Below, piece after piece: positions 1 through 5,730 of a stretch of DNA of 9,451 nt. This DNA comes from Patescibacteria group bacterium (GTDB lineage: Bacteria > Patescibacteriota > Patescibacteriia > UBA2591 > PGYQ01). Position 1 is the stretch's first letter. Every line of letters starts with the position of its first letter. The notes beneath the pieces were generated by a model, which saw nothing but the letters and a program-made list of their open reading frames with translations, had not been told where the DNA came from and did no database searches. Location: positions 1-9,451 of the forward strand of contig JAGUXS010000007.1 in NCBI GenBank assembly GCA_020061725.1. The letters are read 5' to 3'. A program made the translations under genes and the position numbers.

Positions 1-1193
1 AAATTATTGGAATTACCGGGAGTTTTGGAAAAACTTCGGCAAAAGAAGCTATTTTTTGTGTTTTAAAAAATCAATTTAAAATAAGAAAAAGCGTTCATAA
101 TTATAATAATGAATTTGGTTTGCCTTTAACTATCTTAGACTGTAATTCTGGTAAAAAATCGCCTTTTAAATGGCTTTTTATTTTCATAAAAGGATTAAAA
201 TTAATCTTTTTTAAAGATAAAAATTATCCTAAAATTCTAATTTTAGAAATGGGGGCTGATAAGCCAAATGATATTGATTATTTAATTAAAATCGCTCCCT
301 GTAAAATTGCGATAATAACCGATATTGGCGCGACTCATCTTGAAACTTTTGTTTCTTTAGAAAATTTAATAAAAGAAAAACAAAAAATTATTGAACATCT
401 TCCTTGTAATGGCTGGGCTATTTTAAACAAAGATAATAAAATAATTAAAAAAATGGAAAAGAAAACCAAAGCCAATGTTTTAAGTTTTGGTTTTTCCCAA
501 GAAGCTGAAGTAAAAGCATCTGAATTAATTTTAGATTATGAATTAAATAATATAAAAGGCATTAATTTTAAAATAAGCAATCAAGGTAATGTTGTGCCGA
601 TATTTTTAACAGGCGTTGTAGGAGAAGTGAGTATTTATGCCGCTTTAATTGCCGCGGCAATCGGAATAATTTATAAAATGAATTTAATAGAAATTTCCGA
701 AGCTTTAAGAAAATATAAATCACCGCCAGGCCGAATGAATTTAATAAAAGGAATAAAAGAAACCTTGCTTATTGACGGAACATATAACGCTTCGCCAAGA
801 ACGGTTGAAGCGAGTTTGGAAATTTTATCAAAGCTTCCTTGTGATGGGCAAAAATGGGCGATATTGGGAGATATGTTAGAATTAGGAAAATTTACAGAAG
901 AAGAACATAAAAAAATTGGCAAAAAAACTGTTGATTATAAAATTGATTTTTTAATTACATTTGGAGAACGAGCCAAAGAAATTGCTTTTAACGCAGAAAA
1001 GAATGGAATGTCTAAAGATAAAATATTTTCTTTTGACCATATTGATGAACTTGGACTATTTATTCAAAATAGAATGAAGCAGAAAGATTTAATTTTAATT
1101 AAAGGATCAAGGGCAATGGGAATGGAAAAAATAGTTAAAGAAATAATGGCTGAACCATTAAGGGCTAAAAAATTATTAGTAAGACAAGATTAA
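1..1193 (+). CDS. murF: UDP-N-acetylmuramoyl-tripeptide--D-alanyl-D-alanine ligase MurF, 5'-truncated by window edge
   Basis: This cytoplasmic Mur ligase joins D-Ala-D-Ala to the UDP-MurNAc-tripeptide using ATP, the last cytoplasmic step in making the peptidoglycan pentapeptide. The frame is open from base 3 to the TAA at 1191-1193, giving 396 visible residues; a TTG at 120 is internal, because family motifs lie before it. Visible motifs, in order, are the ATP-binding loop GITGSFGKT (window residues 3-11), NYNNEFGLPLTIL, EMGADKPNDIDYL, DIGATHLETF followed by the KEKQK stretch where Mur ligases carry the carbamylated lysine, then DGTYNASP and GDMLELG, which are MurF-typical, and KGSRAMGMEK near the C-terminus. 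MurF proteins are usually about 450 residues, so the missing part should be the N-terminal substrate-binding domain. A strong hairpin follows the stop, so transcription probably ends here. The assignment to MurF rather than MurC, D or E rests on the DGTYNASP and GDMLELG motifs. Confidence 0.95.
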   Translation, partial: IIGITGSFGKTSAKEAIFCVLKNQFKIRKSVHNYNNEFGLPLTILDCNSGKKSPFKWLFIFIKGLKLIFFKDKNYPKILILEMGADKPNDIDYLIKIAPCKIAIITDIGATHLETFVSLENLIKEKQKIIEHLPCNGWAILNKDNKIIKKMEKKTKANVLSFGFSQEAEVKASELILDYELNNIKGINFKISNQGNVVPIFLTGVVGEVSIYAALIAAAIGIIYKMNLIEISEALRKYKSPPGRMNLIKGIKETLLIDGTYNASPRTVEASLEILSKLPCDGQKWAILGDMLELGKFTEEEHKKIGKKTVDYKIDFLITFGERAKEIAFNAEKNGMSKDKIFSFDHIDELGLFIQNRMKQKDLILIKGSRAMGMEKIVKEIMAEPLRAKKLLVRQD

Positions 1194-1238
1194 TAAAAAT
1201 TAAAAAAATAAAAGTTTAAAGTAGCAAAAAGCAAAAAT
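1193..1238 (+). repeat. ~46-bp direct repeat, copy 1 (partner at 2321-2365)
   Basis: Starting with ATAAAAATTAAAAAAATAAA, this copy matches the segment from 2321 with only about two substitutions and one 1-nt indel over ~46 nt. It begins on the last base of the murF stop codon. It includes the word TTTAAAGT(A)GCAAAAAG, which is less A/T-monotonous than the rest. The two copies bracket most of the gene-free region. Confidence 0.6.
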
Positions 1239-1279
1239 AAAAATAGGTAAAAATTTTTAAAAAAAATTTACCTATTTTT
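1239..1279 (+). terminator. intrinsic terminator after murF
   Basis: A 13-bp perfect inverted repeat (AAAAATAGGTAAA at 1239-1251, TTTACCTATTTTT at 1267-1279) is separated by a 15-nt A/T loop and runs into more T. It lies 46 nt after the murF stop. A-rich on the left and T-rich on the right, it could work in both directions. The stem is mostly A-T, so its strength is uncertain. Confidence 0.6.
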
Positions 1280-1511
1280 TTATTTCATGTTTTTATGCTT
1301 CAAGTATTTTAACTCAACCCTCATAAAATTATACTTTTCAGCTTAGGGGTGTGGGATAGTGTTTGTTAAAATAAATTTTTTTAGCTAAAATTAACACAAA
1401 ATCATTTTAGGGTAGGGAGGGTCTCGTTTATTGTAGTGAATTTTTTTGGTTTTTTAGCTATAAAATTAGCAAAATTTAATGTTTTAAAAATTATAATAAA
1501 GTCGTCATAGT

Positions 1512-1528
1512 AAATGTCGTCGACATTT
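1512..1528. repeat. 17-nt perfect palindrome
   Basis: AAATGTCG and CGACATTT flank a single central T. With a 1-nt centre it is more like a protein-binding dyad than an RNA hairpin. The GTCGTC word also occurs just upstream at 1501. No function can be assigned. Confidence 0.4.
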
Positions 1529-1558
1529 TAATACTTTAATGCTTTCTAATGTTTTTAC

Positions 1559-1567
1559 TTATCCACA
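1559..1567 (+). promoter_or_regulatory. candidate DnaA box TTATCCACA
   Basis: This is an exact match to the classical high-affinity DnaA box, the only exact one I saw in the window. The core TATCCAC recurs in both units of the tandem duplication at 2208-2298 (as ATATCCACT, matching seven of nine positions). It sits in a gene-free AT-rich stretch. A single box does not make an origin, and no dnaA or dnaN gene is visible. Confidence 0.35.
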
Positions 1568-1611
1568 ATTTAAATTTGACATTTTATTATATTATTGTAG
1601 TATATTTTTAC

Positions 1612-1693
1612 TCCTCTTCACTACTGGTGGCCCTTCCTTCGAAAGAAGAGGAAAAGGGGGATATTGTAAAAATTTTTACTCTATCCCCCCTTT
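1612..1693. repeat. two hairpins including a G5/C6 stem
   Basis: TCCTCTTC (1612-1619) pairs with GAAGAGGA (1645-1652). Immediately after, GGGGGATA (1656-1663) pairs with TATCCCCC (1682-1689); the inner palindrome GTAAAAATTTTTAC (1666-1679) extends the stem, and AAAA (1652-1655) can pair with TTT (1691-1693) around one bulged C. A T-rich tail follows on the plus strand, so it could terminate transcription, but no gene feeds into it. The G and C runs stand out sharply in this AT-rich gap. Confidence 0.5.
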
Positions 1694-2032
1694 CATTTAT
1701 TTTTTAAAGAATTTCATTACAGAAGTTCTTTTTTTATTTTCTTTTTTTCTGTCATACCAATAACCACCCACCGATTTATTTTTCTTCCGACTGATTTATT
1801 TAGCGTCAGAAAACATCTAAAAACTTCTAAGTAGAGAAATTTAATAGACATGATGCGAATAAAATTTCAGTGTTTAATTTTAATTAAAGTTTTTAATATA
1901 AATGATTATTTTTAGCTAATATTAGAGATAGAAAGGCTATTTTGAAATTATTTTGCAACAAGTCTATTGTAATAATAAAAAAATTTTGTTTTTTTAGTTC
2001 ATCTCTTATGAATTTGTCTTATTTTTTGAGGG

Positions 2033-2207
2033 TTAATCGTAAACTTTATATTAATCACTAAACTTTGGTAAGTTTTATTAATTTCTCTTAAATAAATAAT
2101 TTATTTTAAAAAAATATTTTGACTAAAATAAAAGATTTTATAATATTGTTCAGAATTTCTGCCAAAGTTTAATTAATCATTAAACTTTATGTTAATCATA
2201 AACTTTA
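2033..2207 (+). repeat. TTAATCA(n)TAAACTTT repeats in two pairs
   Basis: Four near-identical direct units lie at 2033-2048, 2051-2067, 2173-2189 and 2192-2207. They form two pairs with unit spacing of 18-19 bp, and the pairs are about 140 bp apart. An inverted CCAAAGTTTAATTAA half-unit (2162-2176) overlaps the third unit, and a related TTAAACTTTGGTAA occurs at 2371. Evenly spaced units of this length resemble iterons or repeated operators. No replication or regulator gene is next to them, so the role is unknown. Confidence 0.55.
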
Positions 2208-2301
2208 TTTGTATTACATCATTTATATTATATATCCACTGTGTTAATACAGTTTTGTATTACATCATTTATATTATATATCCACTGTGTTAATACAGTG
2301 G
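2208..2301 (+). repeat. 46-bp-period tandem duplication with hairpin
   Basis: Two perfect 45-nt copies (2208-2252 and 2254-2298) are separated by one T. Each copy starts near TGTATTA and ends near TAATACA, a 7-bp inverted repeat, and carries the core TATCCAC. The end of copy 2 forms an 8-bp stem (TCCACTGT at 2281-2288 with ACAGTGGA at 2295-2302, loop GTTAAT); copy 1 retains only five pairs of it. With one base between copies and only two units this is not a CRISPR array. Perfect identity implies a recent duplication, or an assembly artefact. Confidence 0.75.
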
Positions 2302-2320
2302 AGATTAAAATTTAGTTTTG

Positions 2321-2365
2321 ATAAAAATTAAAAAAATAAAAATTTAAAGTGCAAAAAGTAAAAAT
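2321..2365 (+). repeat. ~46-bp direct repeat, copy 2 (partner at 1193-1238)
   Basis: This is the second copy of the repeat that begins at the murF stop codon, in the same orientation and about 1.13 kb downstream. It differs by A for G within TTTAAAG, by absence of one A before GCAAAAAG, and by T for C just after. It is followed directly by another TTAAACTTTGGTAA element. Confidence 0.6.
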
Positions 2366-2512
2366 AATAATTAAACTTTGGTAATTTTTAGATGATTTTT
2401 TTAATTATTAAAAGCAGAATAACTCCCATAGAGAGTTTACTTCTATAAAAAATGATTATTAAATAAACATGGGGAAATTGTTAAAATTTTAAAAAGTGCT
2501 AAAATATAAAAT

Positions 2513-4516
2513 ATGATAACCTTAAGCAAAAAACTTATTTCTCAAAAATCAGGGCAGGGGATAATTGAGCATTTACATTTTAAAACTCAAGAACAAGAAG
2601 TTCAAGGAGTAATAGAAAAAATTTTAAAAATAAAGAATTTAAATAAACATCATAAAATGAAAAAAGCGCATCCAACTTCTAATCTTCAATATTCAACTCC
2701 TACTTCTTGGAGTGATTTTGCTATTTTAGTTAGAGCAAATTCTCAAGCGGAATTTTTTTGTCAAGCGTTAGAACAAGCCGGAATTCCTTATCAATTTGTG
2801 GCTAGTCATGGACTTTATAGCAAACCAATAATTTTAGATATTATTGCGTATTTAAAATTATTAGATAATTATCATGAAAGTCCGGCGCTTTATAGGATTT
2901 TAAATTGTCCAATTTTAAAAATAGAAACTAAAGATTTAATCAATTTAAATTATTGGGCTCGCAGAAAAAATTGGTCTCTTTTTGAAACTTTAAATAAAGC
3001 CGCGATTTTAGAAGGATTTTCTTCTGAAACAATTGATCAATTAAATAAACTTTTAGGATTTATTCAAAAACATAGCCAATTAGCTCGCGAAAAAACTGTT
3101 GGTAAAGTGGTTTTTGCTTTTTTAGAAGAGACTGGCTATCTTAAATTATTAACGCATTCTGAAAGCAAAAATAATAACGATTCTATAAATTATTTAAATC
3201 AATTTTTTAAAAAAATTGAAGAATTTGAAAAAAATAATATTGATAAATCAATAAAAAATTTTAAAGAAGAATTAGAATTAATTTTAGAAGCTGGAGATGA
3301 AGGAAGTTTACAAATTAATTTAAATGAAGGGCCAGAAACGGTAAAAATAATGACAATTCATGGAGCAAAAGGATTAGAATTTAAATATGTTTTTATTGTT
3401 AATTTAGTCGATCGTCGTTTTCCGACTATTGAGCGAAAAGAAAATATTGAACTTCCAGACGCGTTAGTCAAAGAAATTATTCCAGAAGGGGATATACATT
3501 TACAAGAAGAAAGACGTTTATTTTATGTGGCTATAACTCGAGCCAAAGAAGGAATTTTTTTTACTTCAGCTGAAAATTATGGAGGACAAAAAAGTAAAAA
3601 ATTATCAAGATTTTTAAATGAAATTACATTTCAAAAAACAAAAAATAATCAACAATTAACAACAAATAAATTTAATACTTTTGAAAAATATAGAACAGTA
3701 AAAAATAAAATAGATCATTCATTGTTAGTTAATTATTTACCTAAACAATTTAGTTTTACTCAATTTAAAGCTTTTGAAACTTGTCCTTTGCAATATAAAT
3801 TCGCTCATATTTTACGCGTCCCAACTAAAGGACGGTTTACTTTTAGTTTTGGAAAGACATTGCATAATACATTGTATAATTTTTTTCAAAGAATAATTAA
3901 TCAACCAGCCACTGAACAAATAAGCTTATTTCAATCATTGCCAGCCAAAAAATTAAATTATGAATTAAGTGAATTATTGCAAATTTATGAAGAAAATTGG
4001 ATTAATGATTGGTATGAAGATAAAAAACATCAAGAAGAATATAAAAAAAAAGGACGAGAAATTTTAGAAAAATTTTATGATTCCATTAAAGATAATCCGC
4101 CAAAAGTTAAATATTTAGAATTAGGTTTTAATTTTAAATTAAATAATTTTTTAATTAAGGGGGTGATGGATAGGGTTGATGAAATAGAAAATAATGGCAT
4201 TGAAATTATTGATTACAAGACAGGACAATCTAAAGATGAAGAAAAAATAACAGTCGAAAATAAAGAACAACTTTTAATCTATCAGATGGCCGGGCAGGAA
4301 ATTTTTAAAGGAAAAACATTAAAATTGACTTTTCATTATTTGAATGATAATAAAAAAATTTCCTTTTTGGGAAGTGAAAAAGAGTTAAATTTATTAAAAG
4401 AAAAAATAATTAAAATAATTAAAGAAATTAAAAAAAGTAATTTCTTGCCAACGCCGAATCAATTTAAGTGTAAATTTTGCGATTTTAAAGAAATTTGCGA
4501 AGCGGCAAAAATATAA
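2513..4516 (+). pseudogene. UvrD/Rep-family helicase-PD-(D/E)XK nuclease, lacking the N-terminal ATPase half
   Basis: The 667-residue frame matches the C-terminal part of a superfamily 1 helicase fused to a RecB/AddB-type nuclease. Visible are the motif IV region (SDFAILVRAN, residues 67-76), motif V (TIHGAKGLEF, 281-290), motif VI (EERRLFYVAITRAKE, 332-346), and a nuclease domain with H451, D553 in GVMDRVD, D567 and K569 in IDYKTG, and Q586. C424, C653, C656 and C662 fit the four-cysteine Fe-S clasp of AddB-like nucleases. The Walker A, DExx and motif III segments, normally the first 250-350 residues, are absent. An in-frame TAA lies 3 nt before the ATG and there is no clear ribosome site. 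Low-complexity inserts occur near residues 43-65 and 373-400. The open nuclease half argues that truncation is recent, or that the fragment is expressed as a nuclease, or that the assembly is wrong. A full enzyme would process DNA ends in recombination and repair. Confidence 0.75.
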
Positions 4517-4541
4517 ATTAAGGAATTTAAAAGTTTGATTT

Positions 4542-4547
4542 TATAAT
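4542..4547 (+). promoter_or_regulatory. possible -10 box for tRNA-Leu
   Basis: A perfect TATAAT ends 18 nt before the mature tRNA start, consistent with a short leader. No good -35 is seen at the right spacing (TTAAGG at 18 nt is weak). Such hexamers arise easily by chance at this base composition. Confidence 0.35.
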
Positions 4548-4565
4548 TTTTATTTTTTATCTTTT

Positions 4566-4650
4566 GCCGAGGTGGTGAAATTGGTATACACACTAGGTTT
4601 AGGACCTAGCGCTGAAAGGCATGCGGGTTCAAATCCCGCTCTCGGCACCA
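4566..4650 (+). tRNA. tRNA-Leu(UAG), CCA encoded
   Basis: This 85-nt class II tRNA reads CUN leucine codons (anticodon UAG). The acceptor arm GCCGAGG pairs with TCTCGGC (one G-U), then the discriminator A and an encoded CCA follow. The anticodon stem CTAGG/CCTAG holds the loop TTTAGGA, giving anticodon TAG followed by G37. The variable arm GCTGAAAGGC is short but stem-forming, as expected for Leu. The T arm is GCGGG/CCCGC with loop TTCAAAT. It lies 49 nt after the helicase-nuclease stop and 18 nt before the phosphoribosyltransferase start, with no terminator on either side. G36-G37 makes it an expected TrmD substrate, whereas MiaA needs A36-A37. Confidence 0.97.
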
Positions 4651-4652
4651 AA

Positions 4653-4658
4653 AAGGTG
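4653..4658 (+). promoter_or_regulatory. ribosome binding site AAGGTG
   Basis: This is one of the few Shine-Dalgarno-like sequences in the window. It lies 10 nt before the ATG at 4669 and 28 nt before the ATG at 4687, so it favours the upstream start. It begins 3 nt after the encoded CCA of the tRNA, so tRNA 3' processing would cut just upstream of it. Confidence 0.5.
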
Positions 4659-4668
4659 TAAAATGTAA

Positions 4669-5313
4669 ATGTCAAATTTTTATATTATGCTTTTTAAAGA
4701 TCGTCAAGATGCGGGAAAAAAATTAGCTGAAGCGTTAAAAAAATATAAAAACGCGCCAGAAACGATTATTTTAGCCTTGCCTCGCGGCGGAGTAGTGGTT
4801 GGTTTTGAAATTGCGAAAGCTTTAAATTTGCCTTTAGATATTGTGGTGTCGCGAAAAATTGGAGCGCCTGGAAATCCAGAATATGCCATTGGTGCCATTA
4901 CTGAAACTGGAGATGCTATTTTGAACGAAAATGAAATAAAATATATAGATAAGGAATGGTTAAAAGAAGAGATAAAAAAAGAAAAAAAAGAGGCTCAACG
5001 TCGATTTATGATTTATCGCGCTGGTTCACCGTTACAAATAAAAAATACAACAGTGATTCTTGTTGATGATGGTTTAGCTACCGGTTATACTATGCGCGCG
5101 GCTATAACCTCAATTAGAAATCGTAAACCAGCTAAAATAATTGTCGCAATGCCGCATGGAGCAAAAGATTCCATAGAGATTATTCGCAATAAAGTTGATG
5201 AAGTTGTTGTATTATATAAACCAATTATATATTGGGCTGTTGGCAATTATTATAAAGAATTTTCACAAACAAGCGATGAAGAAGTAATTAAATTATTATC
5301 AAAAATAAAATAG
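4669..5313 (+). CDS. predicted phosphoribosyltransferase (COG1926-type)
   Basis: This 214-residue protein has the type I phosphoribosyltransferase fold, binding PRPP through VILVDDGLATGYTM (residues 129-142), where the two acidic residues D133-D134 contact the ribose. The flanking family blocks ALPRGGVVVGFEIAKAL (36-52), VSRKIGAPGNPEYAIGAI (60-77) and the tail VGNYYKEFSQTSDEEVI (191-207) match the uncharacterised COG1926 group rather than Apt, Hpt or Upp, so the acceptor base cannot be named. Family similarity starts at MLFKDRQDAG, i.e. the second ATG at 4687, but the ribosome site AAGGTG sits correctly only for 4669; both starts are possible. It follows tRNA-Leu closely and is probably co-transcribed with it. 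A small hairpin (CTAAAC/GTTTAG, 5331-5346) follows the stop. Confidence 0.88.
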   Translation: MSNFYIMLFKDRQDAGKKLAEALKKYKNAPETIILALPRGGVVVGFEIAKALNLPLDIVVSRKIGAPGNPEYAIGAITETGDAILNENEIKYIDKEWLKEEIKKEKKEAQRRFMIYRAGSPLQIKNTTVILVDDGLATGYTMRAAITSIRNRKPAKIIVAMPHGAKDSIEIIRNKVDEVVVLYKPIIYWAVGNYYKEFSQTSDEEVIKLLSKIK

Positions 5314-5330
5314 GTTTTTAATTTACAGAC

Positions 5331-5346
5331 CTAAACTTTAGTTTAG
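5331..5346 (+). terminator. weak hairpin after the phosphoribosyltransferase
   Basis: CTAAAC and GTTTAG form a 6-bp stem with loop TTTA, 17 nt after the stop. The downstream tract is not a clean T-run, so it would be a weak terminator. An alternative 5-bp pairing (TAGGT 5311-5315 with ACCTA 5329-5333) involves the stop codon. Confidence 0.25.
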
Positions 5347-5393
5347 TTGCTTATTTAAAAATTCAAAATATTTTATTTCAGTTGAGATGATAA

Positions 5394-5507
5394 ATGAAAT
5401 TGTTAAAAAAGGTAATGCAAAAATATGGAGCTACCCCAGAGAATGCGCTGCCAGAATCTGTGCCAGAACCTGTGATGGTTCTATGTCATATAAGTTCTTT
5501 TAAATAA
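5394..5507 (+). CDS. possible 37-residue small ORF, unknown function
   Basis: ATG at 5394 to TAA at 5505-5507 encodes a peptide beginning MKLLKKVMQKYGATPENALP: a basic start, a Pro/Glu middle (LPESVPEPV) and an ending CHISSFK. I do not recognise it. Support is indirect. Bases 5424-5490 are close to half G+C while everything around is near one-quarter. A GAG-containing sequence lies about 8 nt upstream, and a 15-bp hairpin starts 9 nt after the stop. A tandem 12-nt near-repeat (TGCCAGAAyCTG) underlies the PES/PEP part. The same bases are open in a second frame (5387-5503, 38 residues, Cys-rich), and AGAACC/GGTTCT (5465-5482) can form a hairpin, so a small RNA or a decayed repeat is equally possible. 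Confidence 0.3.
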   Translation: MKLLKKVMQKYGATPENALPESVPEPVMVLCHISSFK

Positions 5508-5515
5508 TAATAAAA

Positions 5516-5557
5516 TTACAGAGTGTCGCATAAGGTTTATTGTGCGACACTCTGTAA
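5516..5557. terminator. 15-bp perfect hairpin between convergent genes
   Basis: TTACAGAGTGTCGCA (5516-5530) pairs perfectly with TGCGACACTCTGTAA (5543-5557); T-G, A-T and A-T pairs can extend it to 18 around the loop GGTTTA. It is the strongest stem in the window by G+C content and lies between plus-strand and minus-strand genes, the usual place for a bidirectional terminator. The tract after it on the plus strand (AATTTATTAAAAT) is not a pure T-run, so a dispersed palindromic element is an alternative. Confidence 0.5.
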
Positions 5558-5730
5558 ATTTATTAAAATAAATAATAAAATTATAAATTCATAAATTCTT
5601 ACTCTCACTTCTCTTTTCTTTCTTTATCTTTTAATATATCAAAATAAAAAATTTAACTTTTAAAAATAAATTTCGATGAAAAAAATAAATCTTATGAAAG
5701 ATTAAACTTTTCGGATATTTTTTTATTTTT

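Larger units (their letters stand above)
1194..2512. other. gene-poor, repeat-rich AT-rich region
   Basis: No reading frame here looks like a gene. The longest plus-strand frame (1539-1763) is a phenylalanine-rich low-complexity string that runs across a hairpin and has no family resemblance. The region contains the murF terminator, a ~46-bp direct repeat pair near its ends, TTAATCA/TAAACTTT repeats, a 46-bp tandem duplication, a G5/C6 hairpin at 1652-1693, a 17-nt palindrome at 1512-1528 and a perfect DnaA-box 9-mer. The word TTTTTAGCTA recurs near 1378, 1452 and 1909. I looked for remnants of the helicase N-terminal half that the next gene lacks (Walker A, DExx) and saw none. It may be an origin or regulatory region, a decayed or inserted segment, or an assembly join. 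Confidence 0.7.
5314..5730. other. gene-poor interval between convergent genes
   Basis: Apart from the small ORF and hairpins listed separately, this interval is plain AT-rich DNA. Bases 5597-5632 form an almost unbroken pyrimidine tract (C/T with a few A), purine-rich on the minus strand. Downstream of the RNase H stop on the minus strand, GAAAAG and CTTTC (around 5695-5712) could form only a weak stem, so no clear terminator for that gene is seen other than the hairpin at 5516-5557. Confidence 0.5.

Noticed and set aside
120..122. TTG as the start of murF
   Set aside because: The P-loop GITGSFGKT and the NYNNEF motif lie upstream in the same open frame, so the gene begins before the window.
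671..922. Minus-strand open frame inside murF
   Set aside because: It lies antisense to strongly conserved MurF coding sequence and has no family motif or upstream signals.
1346..1420. G-quadruplex from G-runs (AGGGGTGTGGG and AGGGTAGGGAGGG)
   Set aside because: Each cluster has only two or three G-runs of three or more, short of the four needed, and they are about 60 bp apart.
1539..1763. 74-codon plus-strand open frame
   Set aside because: Low-complexity Phe/Leu/Ser string, no ribosome site or family motif, and it runs through two hairpins in a repeat-rich gap.
2208..2298. CRISPR array
   Set aside because: Only two copies separated by one base, with no spacers and no cas genes nearby.
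1194..2512. Insertion sequence or decayed helicase N-terminus in the gap
   Set aside because: No transposase frame, and no recognisable Walker A, DExx or motif III remnants in any frame I read; the direct repeats alone do not prove a mobile element.
5387..5503. Alternative 38-residue Cys-rich frame overlapping the small ORF
   Set aside because: Its composition is less protein-like than the 5394 frame and it has no better start signal; at most one of the two frames would be used.
5597..5632. Pyrimidine tract as a triplex-forming or splice-like signal
   Set aside because: It is interrupted by several A residues, lacks mirror symmetry, and such tracts are expected in DNA of this composition.
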